Assembly: GCA_038373885.1 (NCBI GenBank)
Contig: JAWZYV010001818.1
Location: 186,001 to 250,000, forward strand
DNA length: 64,000 nt
Direction of reading: 5' to 3'
Origin: Cheiracanthium punctorium
Taxonomy: Eukaryota; Arthropoda; Arachnida; Araneae; Cheiracanthiidae
Each line of letters begins with the position of its first letter. The stretch's first letter is position 1. Under the pieces are notes generated by a model. The model was not told the origin of the DNA. It worked only from the letters and a program-made list of their open reading frames with translations, and ran no database searches. Positions 21,979 to 35,199 of the stretch are shown here, piece after piece. A program made the position numbers and the translations under genes.

Positions 21979-22217
21979 CTTCAAAAAAGGGTCTCTAGAT
22001 CTGTGGCACGCGATGAACGTTTCGATCTTCCGCCATCTTGCTAGTAGTTAAGTCGAGCGATGGCAACGACTGCCCTTTTTTCAGCATTGGGAAAGGGTTG
22101 CGCCTCAAAAGGTTAAAGAATAAGTAAAAATATATTGAGTTAGAGAACACTTTATTCTTCTTTCTTAGTTTAGATGGGATGAGGGCTTTAATGCTTTAAG
22201 ATGATAGTATTTTGAAC
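21979..22217 (-). mobile_element. piggyBac-like MITE fragment with shared flank
   Basis: From 21979 to 22112 it matches one half of the complete element at 54463-54971: GTCTCTAGATCTGTGG, CGCCATCTTGCTAGTAGTTA, and the end GGGTTGCGCCTC next to TTAA at 22113-22116. The following 100 bp (to about 22217) are also shared with the copy at 29769, so the two copies have a common origin that includes flanking DNA. Confidence 0.65.
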
Positions 22218-22269
22218 TTTTTTTCAGTCTTTCCACTTGAAAGTTGATTTTTAATATTAACGTTTAAAA

Positions 22270-22827
22270 CATAGATTCCCAATGAGGATGATATTTGCCC
22301 CCAGTGGGCACTACCTATCTAGTGTGTCGTACCTGTCTAGGAAAACAATACAAAAAATATTTTGAAAATACCCATTTTCATGAATTAATATTTTATCCAG
22401 CTGTGTAAAATATCTTATTGTTATTGTGTAATGAAGCATTTCAAAACTAACATTAGGAATATGCTTACCTAATTTGGTTTAGTTTAGAATAGACTGACAG
22501 TGAGACAGTTTCAGAGATATTGTGTAGTAGACAATCATACAGTTTATGTATCCGCATGTTTTGACTAGAGCATGAGTGCTGGAAACTATTTTGGAGGAAC
22601 CTATTGTTGAGACCCTAGACTAAGACAAAAGAATTGAAATTGATTTTACTTTTCTATTTATTTTTATATTGTGATTTTTAAAAGAGAGATAAAGAGATAA
22701 TTTAGGCACTGTAATAGGTAACAGTATTTTAATATATCGTTTAAAGTAAACTGTCATGTACTAAGGGTGTTGAATTTGTTTTTTCTTTGAAATGAGGCGG
22801 TGGTCCAGAAAAAGTTGGGAACCACTG
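22270..22827. mobile_element. hAT-type nonautonomous element
   Basis: The right end TTGGGAACCACTG reads in reverse as CAGTGGTTCCCAA, a classic hAT terminus. The left end CATAGATTCCCAA is a diverged partner. The flanks GTTTAAAA (22262-22269) and GTTTAAAT (22828-22835) are an 8-bp duplication with one mismatch. It has no transposase frame. Confidence 0.7.
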
Positions 22828-22835
22828 GTTTAAAT

Positions 22836-23859
22836 GTGTGATTTTCTTTAATATTAATATTTTTATTTAAAAAAATTAACGCTAGAAGTTCTTTTTTTTT
22901 GGGGGGGGGGGAATTATTTCAAACTTATTGGCTGCGGCTTGGAAGTGGAGAATACGAAAGTTGTGTGGATTTTAGATAATTCAATGATCATGAAGTTTTT
23001 TCTTCAAATTGCAAAAAAAGAAATCGTCTGCTTTTCCCACTTTACCTTGATTTTTGATTTTTTTAAAAATTAAGATTGGCAGTTATGCTTTAACTTTTAC
23101 TATATTAATTTGGTAATTATTTATTATTAATGTTAGAAATTTTGTCTTCTGGATGCTGTTAGAAGATGCCGTAACTATAAAATGGTGAAAAATAAAAATG
23201 ATTAGGTACTTGAATTTTAACACTGATGATCAAGCAGCTATGATATTTTGTATATTATTATTCACTTATTACATTATATATAAGTCACTGTAAACTTTAT
23301 TCAAGCTATTAAACAAAACAATTAAAAATTTTATGTGTGTTCATTACCATTGTGTTTATTTTGTGTGTTCATTTTATATTTTATTCAAACCTGTATGCAT
23401 TGGGGTATAAATAAAGTGTATCTTCCACATTTTTCCCAATTCACGGGCTATTTTATACTTTTGCAATTCTGTAATTGTTTGAATTTTTTTTCTTAGCTGT
23501 CGGTTACTGTAAAGATAAACTAAAATTAGTTACAGTCTGAAAACTGTTCTGGACTTGGAAGTTTTTGTTTAATAGTAAAGTCTTAAATACTTTATTTATA
23601 TTTACATTCAGAAGAAAATTTTAAGAGGTTTTATATGTGTGTTTTGGGCTTTTTAGAATTTTATTCAACCTGCTAAAAACAGATTTTCCTATTTTTTCTT
23701 CACCTCTTGGTCTAAATCTATACTGAATAATATTATAATCTTTGCACAAAACTTATATTATTTTTTTTCAATTTGAACTATTAAAAACTTAAAGTATTTT
23801 GTAGTTATTTTACTGCAAAAGTGGAATTTAACACACTTAAAAATAAACCAAGAAATAAA

Positions 23860-23900
<41 letters not shown>

Positions 23901-26118
23901 TATTGAAATTAGAAAATGACTTTTCCTTAAAGATCTCTATAAATTAAGCAAAGAGCAAGGATTTTGTGTTTTGTGAGATGCAGGAAAACACGAAATTTCT
24001 TAATTTCTGTAAATCTCTTTCAAAATGCACCTGTGTACGTTATGGACTATAGACTGTGTACTATGGTTCACTCAAATGATATAACATTAAATAATGATTT
24101 CTAGACAAGACAAAAATACGACAACCATGTTAGGGAATTTTACCTAATGGCCAGGGAATGTTAAATAATTACTTTTGATTTATATTATTTACTTATTACA
24201 CCAATGTTCTGGGAGAGAAAGAAAGTGAATTTCATAAATATTTTTAAACCTTTTCATAAAAAAGTAAGTTGTTCCCACCGCAGAAGCATTTTATTCCCTT
24301 TTTTAAGAAAATAAATAAAAATTAGGTATTCTCTTGAATTTCCAAACATGATATGCTGAGGAATGACATATGTTGATATGTTCCAAACATGATAGGTTGC
24401 GCAGATACATTTTAAATTAAACAACTATTATTTTAATGTTTGGTTTTTGAGAAAGGGGTAGCTCACGTTATTGAGTATAGTTTAAAATTACTTATTTCAG
24501 CTTAGCTCTCTATTTCACGAATTTTGCATTTGTACAGTAAAAGGCTAAAAATTGCTTTCAATTTATTTTTTGTTTGATAACGATTGTCTCCATTTCTTAT
24601 TTATTAAGAAAGAAAAAAACTTTGGCCAGTTGAAGTAAAGGTGAAAATAAAGTTTCAAAAAAGTATATTTAAAACAAAGCTTTATTTATAAATCAAAATC
24701 ATTAATTTGTTTTACTTTTATCTAAGCATACTATCATAAAAGGTTTCTCTACATTTATTAATAGTATGTATAAGCAAAAATTGTTTTAAAATGTATTGTT
24801 GGTAAAAAAAGCAGCTTTCAAGAATTATTGTTTTTAATATGAACAGGGAAATAGCAGATATTGAACATCAAATATTTGTGACCACCCTGCTTAGTAGTAT
24901 GGAATATCCCAATACTTTGTGTGTGAAAAAATATCCTAAACTTTTACTTTCATCCCTGCTGAATTCTGATCACAGATTTCCTGATATGAAGTACTAGTAC
25001 TTCTAAAAAAGAAAATTCCGATAAGTTTTTCTTTACTAATGGATTTTATAAAGCATATTGATAGGCATATCACCCCAAACATTTTGAAACTTTTACTTCA
25101 TTTATGTTACGTTCTGAATAATCAAACAAAGCATCATGTACTTAAACTATCAACTGATTCTGAAAGTAAATAGATTAAGAGTTCACAGAGATTAGTTTTA
25201 GTAATAGAATGGAAATCTGGAGGTGGGGGTGGGGATATTTTAATGGTGTCATCATCTGATTATTAAAATGGATCTTTGTGCCTTCTTTTAACTTATTTCG
25301 TTTCAGAATAAGTTGGTAGTTTAAGTACTGCAAGTTTCGTATTATCAACCGACATTTTACAGGAATCAAAGCAAGAATTTCAAAATGCGTTGGGTGATAT
25401 TTCTTTTACCACTGACTAATGTAGTTTCTATTTCTCAGCTGTTTTGAATCATTCGGGACATGAAATAGGGATCCATAATAGCCTGGAAATGAATATCCAG
25501 AATATTGGTTGTGTATTTGCAATCTATACGCGATTTTGTCGATACACTTAAAATACATTTAATTTGAATTCAATAAAGTTCTATATTTTGACAATATAAT
25601 AAACAAATATTACCTTGCTACTTTCTACCAATATTAGTTTTTACCAGTTGTTACCATAATATTTGGTAACTAAAAAAATCAAAATTAGAATAAAATTATC
25701 TAAAAGTAGTTATTTATCAATACTCGAAATATATTGGATATATTTTTTATGTATATCCAATATTGTGGATACATTTTACATATATTTGGGCTAAATATTA
25801 ACTTGCTGCTTTGTACAATTTTGATTTTTGGTTTCAATTTTACCACAATATTGAGTTAATACAAAATTTGTTCGTTGCGGGACTACTTCAGAAATATTTC
25901 TAATTTGTGAATACATTTCGTATGTTTGTTTAAATTCAATAGAAAAAAGATTAACATTTTTTTTAAGAATATGTTGGGACTAAATACTATTTTTTACCAA
26001 TATTGGAAAATGTATTTATTTTCAACCTATTCACATATTATATAATTAATATTAAAAAGTAATTATTAAATTGTAATATTTAAAAGTAATTATTTAATAA
26101 TGTTAGAAATATTTCTAA
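22836..26118. other. T-rich stretch, no gene seen
   Basis: It includes a (TA)n(TG)n microsatellite (about 23862-23900). Around 25580-26300 there are loose, diverged repetitions of TTTACCAATATT and GGGCTAAATATTAA blocks. No coding exon could be supported. Confidence 0.4.
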
Positions 26119-26180
26119 CATACATCCAACGTCATTGACACATTTCAAACATACATCCAACGTCATTGACACATTTCAAA
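26119..26180 (+). repeat. 31-bp tandem duplication
   Basis: Two exact copies of a 31-bp unit beginning CATACATCCAACGTCATTG lie at 26119-26149 and 26150-26180. Confidence 0.95.
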
Positions 26181-26440
26181 CATTTTAAAATTAGTATAAA
26201 AAATTGATAAAATCTGGATAGATATGGGCTAAATATTAATTTCTAATGCTGGTTTTTATTTTCAATGAATTCACAGCATCTGTTAAATGTTGGTCTTATG
26301 TAAAAATATCTTTTAATATAAGACAAATATTAAAAAAAGTGTTAATCCGTATATTTATGTGAGATATATTCTTAAAAGAAAGTCTTTTAATTCCCCTAAA
26401 ATAGTGATTGTCAGAAGCAAGGTATATTTCAGGAATAAAT

Positions 26441-26612
26441 CCAGGGCTGTACCCCCCCCCCAAAAAAAAAAATGGGGAGGGTCCAGACGGTGGTAAAGGC
26501 AGAATTTTTCATAAAAAAGAAAGAATGAAAGAAAGAAAAAGACATCATTGTCATTATTTTATTAACTAAAATCGATTTTTTGGGGGGGACCGGACCCCCT
26601 GGATATGGCTTT
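26441..26612. mobile_element. Short MITE with exact 8-bp duplication
   Basis: GAATAAAT occurs at 26433-26440 and 26613-26620. The ends CCAGGGCTGTACCCCC and (reverse) AAAGCCATATCCAGGGGG are imperfectly inverted, with C/G homopolymers inside. The 172-bp length and 8-bp duplication suggest a hAT-type element. Confidence 0.65.
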
Positions 26613-26686
26613 GAATAAATCAATCTATAAAAAGTGCTAGTCACTCTTAAAAATGGTCATAGCTCACTTTGGAACTAGAATGGTTC

Positions 26687-26860
26687 CAGGGGTCGCGCTG
26701 TCGATCGCAAACGTCGCAAATTGCGATAATAAAATTAGTTTGGAGAAAGAAAATACAATTTGGCGAAAATATTGGCAATTGCATTTCTTAATGATGTCCG
26801 GTAAAATCTAATTTGGCGAATGGATTGGCGAAACTTTAAGAAAAGCCAGCGCGACCCCTG
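26687..26860. mobile_element. hAT-type MITE, CAGGGGTCGCGCTG ends
   Basis: The left CAGGGGTCGCGCTG and right CAGCGCGACCCCTG ends are perfect inverses over 14 bp. ATGGTTC and GTGGTTC flank it as a near-perfect 7-bp match. CAGGGGTC-type ends are a hallmark of hAT elements. 174 bp, with GGCGAA motifs inside. Confidence 0.8.
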
Positions 26861-27101
26861 GTGGTTCACTCTTAAAGAGATGGCGTGCTGTCAAACTTTC
26901 CTCAGAGTGAGGCTCTCTTTCCGGGAGTGCGCTTTTGAATTCTCACTCCTAGTTCAGATTCAAAAAGGTCACTCCTCGGAGTAGTGCTTCCTGACTCTAT
27001 GGATGTGGGCTGATTTTTGACACGAAGATAGGGTGATATATCACTCCTCAGCACTGGTTTCTCACTCTTGATTATAAAGATTTCTCACTCTTGATTATAG
27101 A

Positions 27102-27130
27102 TATCGGTGTGAGTTCTACTCACACCGATA
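27102..27130. other. Perfect 12-bp-arm palindrome
   Basis: TATCGGTGTGAG and CTCACACCGATA flank a 5-nt loop. Just upstream is a duplicated CTCACTCTTGATTATA block (about 27060-27100). The surrounding 26640-27130 stretch is unusually rich in TCACTC/GAGTGA. Confidence 0.8.
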
Positions 27131-27507
27131 AGTCTTCGCTTCAGTATTCATAAAGGCGTGTTGATTCAGATTAGTTTTATCTGACCACCTTATTTATCCC
27201 GAGCATATTACTTTACTGATGAACGAGTAACACAGTAAAAAAAAAAGAATATTTGCTTTGAGAATATAATGATTTTTAATGAGTAAAATACAATACAATG
27301 GAATACAAACAAGTGAATTCACTTTTTTTTTTAAAGTAGATATCATAACCATTACCCACATTCATAAATATTTCCATAAACATTACATACTAAAATGGCA
27401 TCTCTTTCATAGAGGTGTTTCACTAAACATTTCTTATTATAGTTCAATATTTGTTCTGTAACCTAGCACACTTGCTTCATTACGGAAGTTACGTTGGAAA
27501 ATGTTTT

Positions 27508-28639
<1,132 letters not shown>

Positions 28640-28775
28640 TGCTTCTGAAGCGTATTTGCGTTACATCGTGAGAAAAACCGTCCAAAACTCTGAATGTTTA
28701 GATAATCAGCCGTCCGGTAGATCAGAACCCTGGACTTTTATACTTCAGTATCTTATCAACTCGGCTCGGGTGGGC
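28640..28775 (-). mobile_element. tRNA-derived SINE fragment
   Basis: It aligns with the SINE at 52790-52976: a GCGTATTTGCGTTACATC block, CCGTCCAAAACTCTGAA, and a degraded B-box region (GTCCAGGGTTCTGATC in reverse). The A-box region is poorly preserved. Confidence 0.5.
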
Positions 28776-29449
28776 ACAACATCTTATTTTTGATGCCATC
28801 TCCGGCCTTTAAATGTCTAATACAAAAGATAGTGCACGAATAAATTTAGATTTATTAATCAAATTTCTATTTGAAAAGTAATGAACAAAATTTTTAATCT
28901 GGTATTTAAAGAAACACAAAATAAAAATGAGAAAACCTATGATTTGGAAAAACTATCGGTCTTAAAATTAAAATTCAATAATTACAATAAATTTTATTTA
29001 TACATGAAGAGTAAAAGAATTATCATTAAAACCAGTTAGTATGTAAAACTACTATTTTTTTTCCCTTTGAATACTAAGTAATAACTATTATTAATTAATT
29101 ATGTGAGCTTTCTGAAGAGAAAAAAAATTCATTGAAATATTAATTATATATATATATATTGAATTTTTCAAATACAGTCAATAATATTACAAGAATAAAG
29201 ACTTAATTTTAATTAGAAATAGATGTCAAAATGCTAGAGATCATCAGAATATCACATGAAATACTTAAAGAAAAAGTTAGGAAGAAGCTTTGCAAAAAAT
29301 ACTTAAATTAAATATTTTTAAATTCAAAGTCATAACTATTTTTTATTATTAATTATCGCAAAATAAATTAAAGAAAAAAATAAGTAAAGTATAGAATAAC
29401 CTGTTATTATTTTTTTTAACTGAAATAAAACAAAACCGACAGTAAAGCA

Positions 29450-29545
29450 AAGCCCTAAAAAGAGTAGCAGCGGGAATCGAACTCAGGCCAACACGACAAG
29501 AAGCAAGTGCGGAAGGTCCTAGCCACGCTAGACACAACCCGAGGG
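29450..29545 (-). mobile_element. tRNA-derived SINE head
   Basis: Read on the minus strand, TGTCTAGCGTGGCTAGGACC resembles an A box and GAGTTCGATTCCC is a good B box, 40-50 bp apart. No acceptor-stem pairing is seen, so this is a SINE promoter and not a tRNA gene. Confidence 0.5.
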
Positions 29546-29768
29546 ATGTTATTAGTTAATTTGAACTGATCTTGTCTCAGATCTACGCGACACATCGAAT
29601 AGTTACGAGCCAAAAACAAAAAGAAATAGAAATATTATTAAAAGAGTGACTATAAAACACAAGGGATAAAAACACTCTAAAGGAAGAATGACAGATTTAT
29701 GATTAATTGTGCATAAAATCATAGAAAAAGAGATTGAGCTGGCTGTGCGCGCGCACATCCAGCTGTCG

Positions 29769-29998
29769 TGAAAAAAAGGGTCTCTAGATCTGTGGCCCTC
29801 GATGAACGTTTCGATCGTCCGCCATCTTGCTGGTAGTTAAGTCGAGCGATGGCAACGGCTGCCCTTTTTTCAGCATTGGGAAAGGGTTGCGCCCCAAAGG
29901 GTTAAAGAATAAGTAAAAATATATTGAGTTAGAGAACACTTTATTCTTCTTAGTTTAAATGGGATGAGGGCTTTAATGCTTTAAGATGATAATATTTT
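29769..29998 (-). mobile_element. piggyBac-like MITE fragment with shared flank
   Basis: Same half-element and same 100-bp flank as 21979-22217. The terminus GGGTTGCGCCCCAAAGGG abuts TTAA at 29902-29905. It contains CGCCATCTTGCTGG, the reverse of a YY1/Pho-type AAGATGGCGG site. Confidence 0.65.
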
Positions 29999-30610
29999 CA
30001 TTTCTGAAATATTATAATATTTCATAAAATATTACACGAGCAGCTTTTTCTCTAAACTTTAATTTTAAAAACTCTGTTTCATTCATTTTTTTACGAGAAT
30101 AAAACACATATGGCATTTTCAGTTTAATGTACATTATTTGAAGTCGTCCTTATGATAAGTTGTAATGCATTGAATTGATCATACTCGTAAAATTATGACG
30201 TTATTATGGTTATAGACATTTGCGCCAATTCACATGGAGAAACTGTTTCCTATTATAGAAAATAATTTCAAATAGGCGATATCTGAATTTTCTTTGATTT
30301 TTTGTTATTTCTTTTTTTTTTTAGGGCTGTGGGGGGGATTAGTAAATGGCTCCCCCTTTGCCCCTAGAAGGTTACGGTTTTGTTACAAAGTAATGCGAAT
30401 ATCTCTTAAAGCTGTAGAAAAATTTATTGAACTTTGGTTAATAAATGTTAAACAAAATGCCCTCCTCTTTTGATAGCCGGTTTCTTGAGCAATGTTGTTG
30501 GAATTACAATCTTATTCGATGCAATTTATTGTAAAGTAAATTTTAACAGCTTAAAAAGTAAACAAATCTTCTTTAGGAGTTTATTTATTATTTTTTTGTT
30601 ATTATATTAC

Positions 30611-30735
30611 GGGAGCACCCAGTCTGCGGCCAGTGCTAATGAAGGAATGGACACACAAACCCAAATTGGGAGTCGAACCCGGACATAAGGCATGATAGGA
30701 TAGTTCTTTAGCTACTACACCACCTGGGCGACAAT
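30611..30735 (-). mobile_element. tRNA-derived SINE
   Basis: On the minus strand, AGGTGGTGTAGTAGCTAAAG (A-box region) and GGGTTCGACTCCC (B box) are followed by a GGTTTGTGTGTCCATTCC tail and GCACTGGCCGCAGACTGGG. It shares this tail pattern with the copy at 60505-60660. Confidence 0.65.
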
Positions 30736-31000
30736 GGGGCCGTCGTGAATCTTTCATCAGGCCTGCTACTAGGAAATGATATTTGATAGAGCTTGGTCCG
30801 AATTTTCTAAATATGAACGTTGGAGCGGGTAGAAACGTCAATTGCAGCCCCTCGTCTGATTTTTTTTTTAATTGGAAGATTTTTTTAAAAATCAGGTGAG
30901 GGTCTGCAATCGACATGCCTACCCGCTTCAACGTTCAATTGAGAAAATTCGTATCACGTTCTATCAATTATCATTGCCTAGTCAAAATTCACGATGGCCC
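30736..31000. mobile_element. Inverted-repeat MITE adjoining a SINE
   Basis: Arms of about 110-125 bp (30736-30865 and 30885-31000) start GGGGCCGTCGTGAAT and end ATTCACGATGGCCCCC. They share GATAGAGCTTGG-like, AACGTTGGAGCGGGTAG-like and GTCTGATTTTT-like blocks. A transcript across it would fold into a long hairpin. No clear target duplication was found. Confidence 0.65.
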
Positions 31001-31278
31001 CCGCACAGACAAAGGAAAATTCGAACAACCAGGGACCGTACACTTAGGCGATTAGCGTGGAGAAATGCAGGAACTCAAAGCCACCCACTCCCATTTCTGA
31101 CGTCATCTAAAGCGTAGGCTAGAATCCAAACATACTGTAGTCAGAATCCGAACGGAAAGCTCAACCGTACCATGCAGTCAGTTTACCAGTTTTCGATGCT
31201 AGGTTATGGATGACGTCAATATGACCTCTTGGTGAATTCGAGACCTCTTAGTGAATGAATTCAACCGGCGCCTTATAC

Positions 31279-31525
31279 CACTGCCTCCTAGATATAGAAA
31301 GCCTAACCACAGCTACGTCACCAAGCCTTTACGTCATCAGAAGGCCTTCAAAGATGACGTCATCACAGTTTTATTTTCATAAAGTAAAAGTAATTGAAAT
31401 TTCTTGTGAATTTACTCTCGCTTAGCAGCATTTTAATGAGTTGAGATAGAAAATTTAAGTTTACGACAAAGGGCCAGTTTTTAGTTATAACAAATTATAT
31501 AATGCAACAAGGGAGTAGATCAATG
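31279..31525 (+). mobile_element. MITE M6, truncated, 7-bp-TSD family
   Basis: It starts CACTGCCTCCTAGATATAG and follows one half of M3 for about 245 bp, including ACGTCACC, TGACGTCATCACAG and the AAATTTCTTGTGAATTTACT block. It then ends without the second terminus, so no target duplication can be defined. Confidence 0.7.
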
Positions 31526-33064
31526 CAGATGATACGGGAGCAGATGAATTAATATTATACAAAATTAAAAAAAAAATATTATGTGTTGAGTTAATTACTT
31601 TTCTTTATAGCGTTCCAATTTTAAAGAGGATCAGTTTAACTTTATATGAATACTGAAAGTCAAAGATTGGGAAATGAATGAACTTTCAAAATTTAAGGCT
31701 TTCAGAGTCTCGTGTGCATAAATGAGTCCAAAAGAAAAAATTATAGAAAGACTTCAGGCATGTTTTTTTTTATGTATTCTCCTTGGTCTGTTTAAATATT
31801 CAGAAATAAAATTGAAATTCAATGTCACCCAAAGAAATATTACAAGCTAAGAAATACATAACTCGGAAAAGCGGAGCGAGAAAATTAGAAGTTGCTTATA
31901 TAGAACAGGCGAATGTAATTAATCATAAGTGAAGTTTCGTTCATTAATTTGTGAAAACTAATTAATCTTTCTTCAATTTTTTACACTCCCCAAAAAAGAT
32001 GGTAATTAAAAAAATTAGAGCTAAATGGGCAATAGAAATTGAAAAAAAAATTAAAATAAGGTAGGAAAACAAAAAGATTACGCCCAGAAAAATTCCTTAC
32101 ATATTTTTTCAAACAGTCACACTTTTTAAAATTTTATACCATCCGCTTACAAAAAAATTTCCATTTTTCAAAATGTGTCCCTAACACTAATGTGAGGATA
32201 TACAAAGTTTGAAAATTGTCTGAGATATGAATATAAATACATGCTGACTTAAATCACTTTTCGATCGCAAATTAAAAGGGAAAAAATCATCTCAGATGAT
32301 CCCGTTTCAGACAACTGTCATAGGAATTCATAAACTGCCTTGTTTTAAGTATGAAATCAAGTTGCAGGGCCACTTTATCAGTAAGAGGGGATCATACTTT
32401 CTACTAACCCATTTTGTGCTCTATTCTGCAACCGCTGTCTCATATCTTCCGAATCCAACTAATGTTATGCACGATCATGCTCATGTATTATAACTGTTGA
32501 ATGGCTTATTTGTTTTGTATTGTATGAATGCATGTGTACATCAAATTTCATTATAATCGGTCTAGTAGTTCTGAGATAGCTGACCAAATTTAAAATTTCT
32601 CTTCAATGCGAACATGACCATGTGTTAGTATACATAGTATCCTAAATTTTTGAAAAAAATCATCCTCTCCTCTTTCCAATAACTTAGTATTCTAGATCTT
32701 CAATCCTCAGTTGTACCTCGATGTTTTCAAAGCAAAATTGTAGAACATTTAAATTTCTGTAAAACGAGTTATTAATTGTAATTTTGTCTTTGAATAATCA
32801 ATACAGAACACTAGCATCGAAGACAACATTTTTTTAGTAAGTCGACAAATGTATAAATTTTCAATTAACATATTTTCAACAAAATGCATATTTTCAAATA
32901 ATAATTACGTATTTTAAATCGAAAATTTGCGAAAACATATATTTTATAATCAAAAGTACTCTCTAGAAATGCGCATGAACTTCAGACTTTAATTAAAGAA
33001 AAAAAAAGGAAAGTTAAACCTTAACTAAGAAACAGTTTAGTATAAAATAACAGTTAAAAATAAT

Positions 33065-33101
<37 letters not shown>

Positions 33102-33148
33102 GTATAATAATAAAACACAAAGAATAATACTATATATATATATAAAGA
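31526..33148. other. Mostly unassigned, with a MITE fragment
   Basis: Bases 31975-32250 resemble the left part of the 708-bp MITE at 37418 (ACACTCCCCAAAAAAGATGG, then a GGGCAATAGAAATTG block). The rest is AT-rich with a (TG)n(TA)n microsatellite at 33067-33102. No coding exon was supported. Confidence 0.4.
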
Positions 33149-33859
33149 ATATCCCCCCAAAAAAAATAGTAGCACGCTTTAATTCTTCTATTACAGATAA
33201 GTAGCCATTGTAAATTGTTTAAAAATTATTCAAACTAAGATAGTAAAAAGGACTACCACAAAAACAAATCATCTCGTTAATTTTGTAAAAATTACACTTT
33301 TTAAGTTTTTAAACGACCCCCAACAAAAAAATTCTCAGTTAGTAAAATCTGCCCCGTACATTAATGAGGTCATGGACAAAATTTCAGACTTTCATCATAA
33401 AATGTCTCAGACATATTTTTAAAGAAAGAAAGATGGTCCTTGGACTATACCTAAATTTGAAAGAAAAACTTTATTTCCAGAGTGGAAAAAAATACTTTCT
33501 TTCGTAATTTCTGTACGATCCCCAATTACAATCATTCCACTTGATCTTTTCCCTTCGAGAGCCATTGAAAATTGGTTTAAGTCAGCTTTTGCTTATCTCA
33601 ATATCTCTGACACTTTTTAGAATATAATCGTAAAATTTTCTCCGTCATTTCACACTGGTGTATGGAGCACATTGGGAACTTTTTGCATGGGTGTCGTATA
33701 CAAATTTAAAAAGTGTAACTTTTTGAAACTAATGAAAGGAGCTTTTCGTAACCTAATCTTTCTTCTTTCCTTAATTTGAAGATTGTTTTTTAGATTTACA
33801 TTGACGAATTTCTAATATATGAAGAACTAAAGCTTGTTATCACCATTCGGGGACACCCT
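33149..33859. mobile_element. mariner-type MITE, second copy
   Basis: It is colinear with 37418-38125: CCCCAAAAAAAATAGTAGCA, a TTAATTCTTCTATTACAGA block, CGACCCCCAACAAAAAAAT, TTCGAGAGCCATTGAAAA and the right end GGGGACACCCTATA. It is diverged, and the left terminus is degraded. Confidence 0.55.
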
Positions 33860-34331
33860 ATATTCATAGATAAAGTAAAAATTATACATTTTATGTATTT
33901 TAAATTGTGTTTTAGAAATAACTTTGCAACGTAAACCCCCTTTCCTCTTTAACAATCACATTCATTCATCAATATATTTTTAAATTACAAAATAAATAAA
34001 TAAATAAAGATCCAAAATCCGTGCTCTTAGTAAAATGATCATTCGAAAATAATAGTTATTAAGTTATCGAAACATGTTGTTGTGTTTTAAAATATTAACT
34101 TTGTCTTTCAGGTTCTTTGTGTACCAACTTTATTACCTCGCTAAAAACGACAGGTTTGACAACGCACCGGAGACACCTGTTCTCAGTTTCGCGTGAATGA
34201 CCGTTTGTGTACACAACAAATGTAATAAGCTATAAAAAAAACTAGGCTTGCTCAATTCAGAATTTTTTTTTGGCGCCTGCTCTTGCACTATAACGTGTAT
34301 TCACATTACATCTGTAAAAACCGACCAAAAC

Positions 34332-34726
34332 CAACACCCTCTAGATATAGTAAGCCTTACAGCTGAAGTTTTGACGTCATCACTAGATCTTATATGACGT
34401 CATCACAATTTTATTTTCACGAAGTATATCTATTTTAAATTTGTGGTGAATTTTCTCACGCATAAAACTTTTAATGATTTAAGATAGAAAAAATTAATTT
34501 TAGGACAAATGACAATTTTGGACCATCACTAACTGTATAAAAAGATACAGAAGTAGATCACAATGAATCATTTTGTATCAAAAAGGTATTTTAATTTTTA
34601 TCTTTAAGCTATTTTCTAATATTTGTAGCATCCTCCAGAAAATTAAAACAGTTTTACTCTTTGAAGATGCAACTGTGATGACGTCAAAGCTTCAGTTGTT
34701 AGGCCTTCTCTATCCAGAATGTGTTG
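34332..34726 (+). mobile_element. MITE M4, 7-bp-TSD family
   Basis: The element is 395 bp with ends CAACACCC and ATGTGTTG. An exact 7-bp duplication CCAAAAC lies at 34325-34331 and 34727-34733. TGACGTCATC motifs lie near both ends. Confidence 0.88.
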
Positions 34727-34770
34727 CCAAAACTTCAGACGGTTGGGGCAGCCGAGTGGTAGGCTTGAAC

Positions 34771-35199
34771 CAACACCTCCTACATGCAGAAAGCCTAACA
34801 ACTCGAGCTTTTACGTCATAACCAGGCCTACAAAAATGACGGCATCACAGTTTTGTTTTCATGAAATAAAACTATTAAAAATTTCTGGTAAATGCTACAA
34901 ATATTAGCAAATATCTCAAATTAAATATTAAAATTAAAATACCTTTATCATAAAAAATCATTCATCATGCTCTATTTCCTTATCATATTATCTAATTAGT
35001 CATGGTTGAAAACTGCCATTTGTCGGAAAATTCTATTTTTTATCTCAAATTATTAAAATAGTGTTATTCATGAGTAAATTCACCAAAAATATTTAATAGT
35101 TTTATTTTGCGAAAATAAAACATTTGAACGGAGGTCTAGTGATGACGACAAAGCTTCGTGACGTAGGAGTTGTTAGGCTTTCTTTATTAGGGGGTGTTG
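34771..35199 (+). mobile_element. MITE M5, 7-bp-TSD family
   Basis: The element is 429 bp with ends CAACACCTCC and GGGGTGTTG. An exact 7-bp duplication CTTGAAC lies at 34764-34770 and 35200-35206. It is closer to M1 than to M2/M3. Confidence 0.88.

Noticed and set aside
32296..32493. 65-codon plus-strand frame as a gene
   Set aside because: It has no splice or domain support and ordinary composition for AT-rich DNA.
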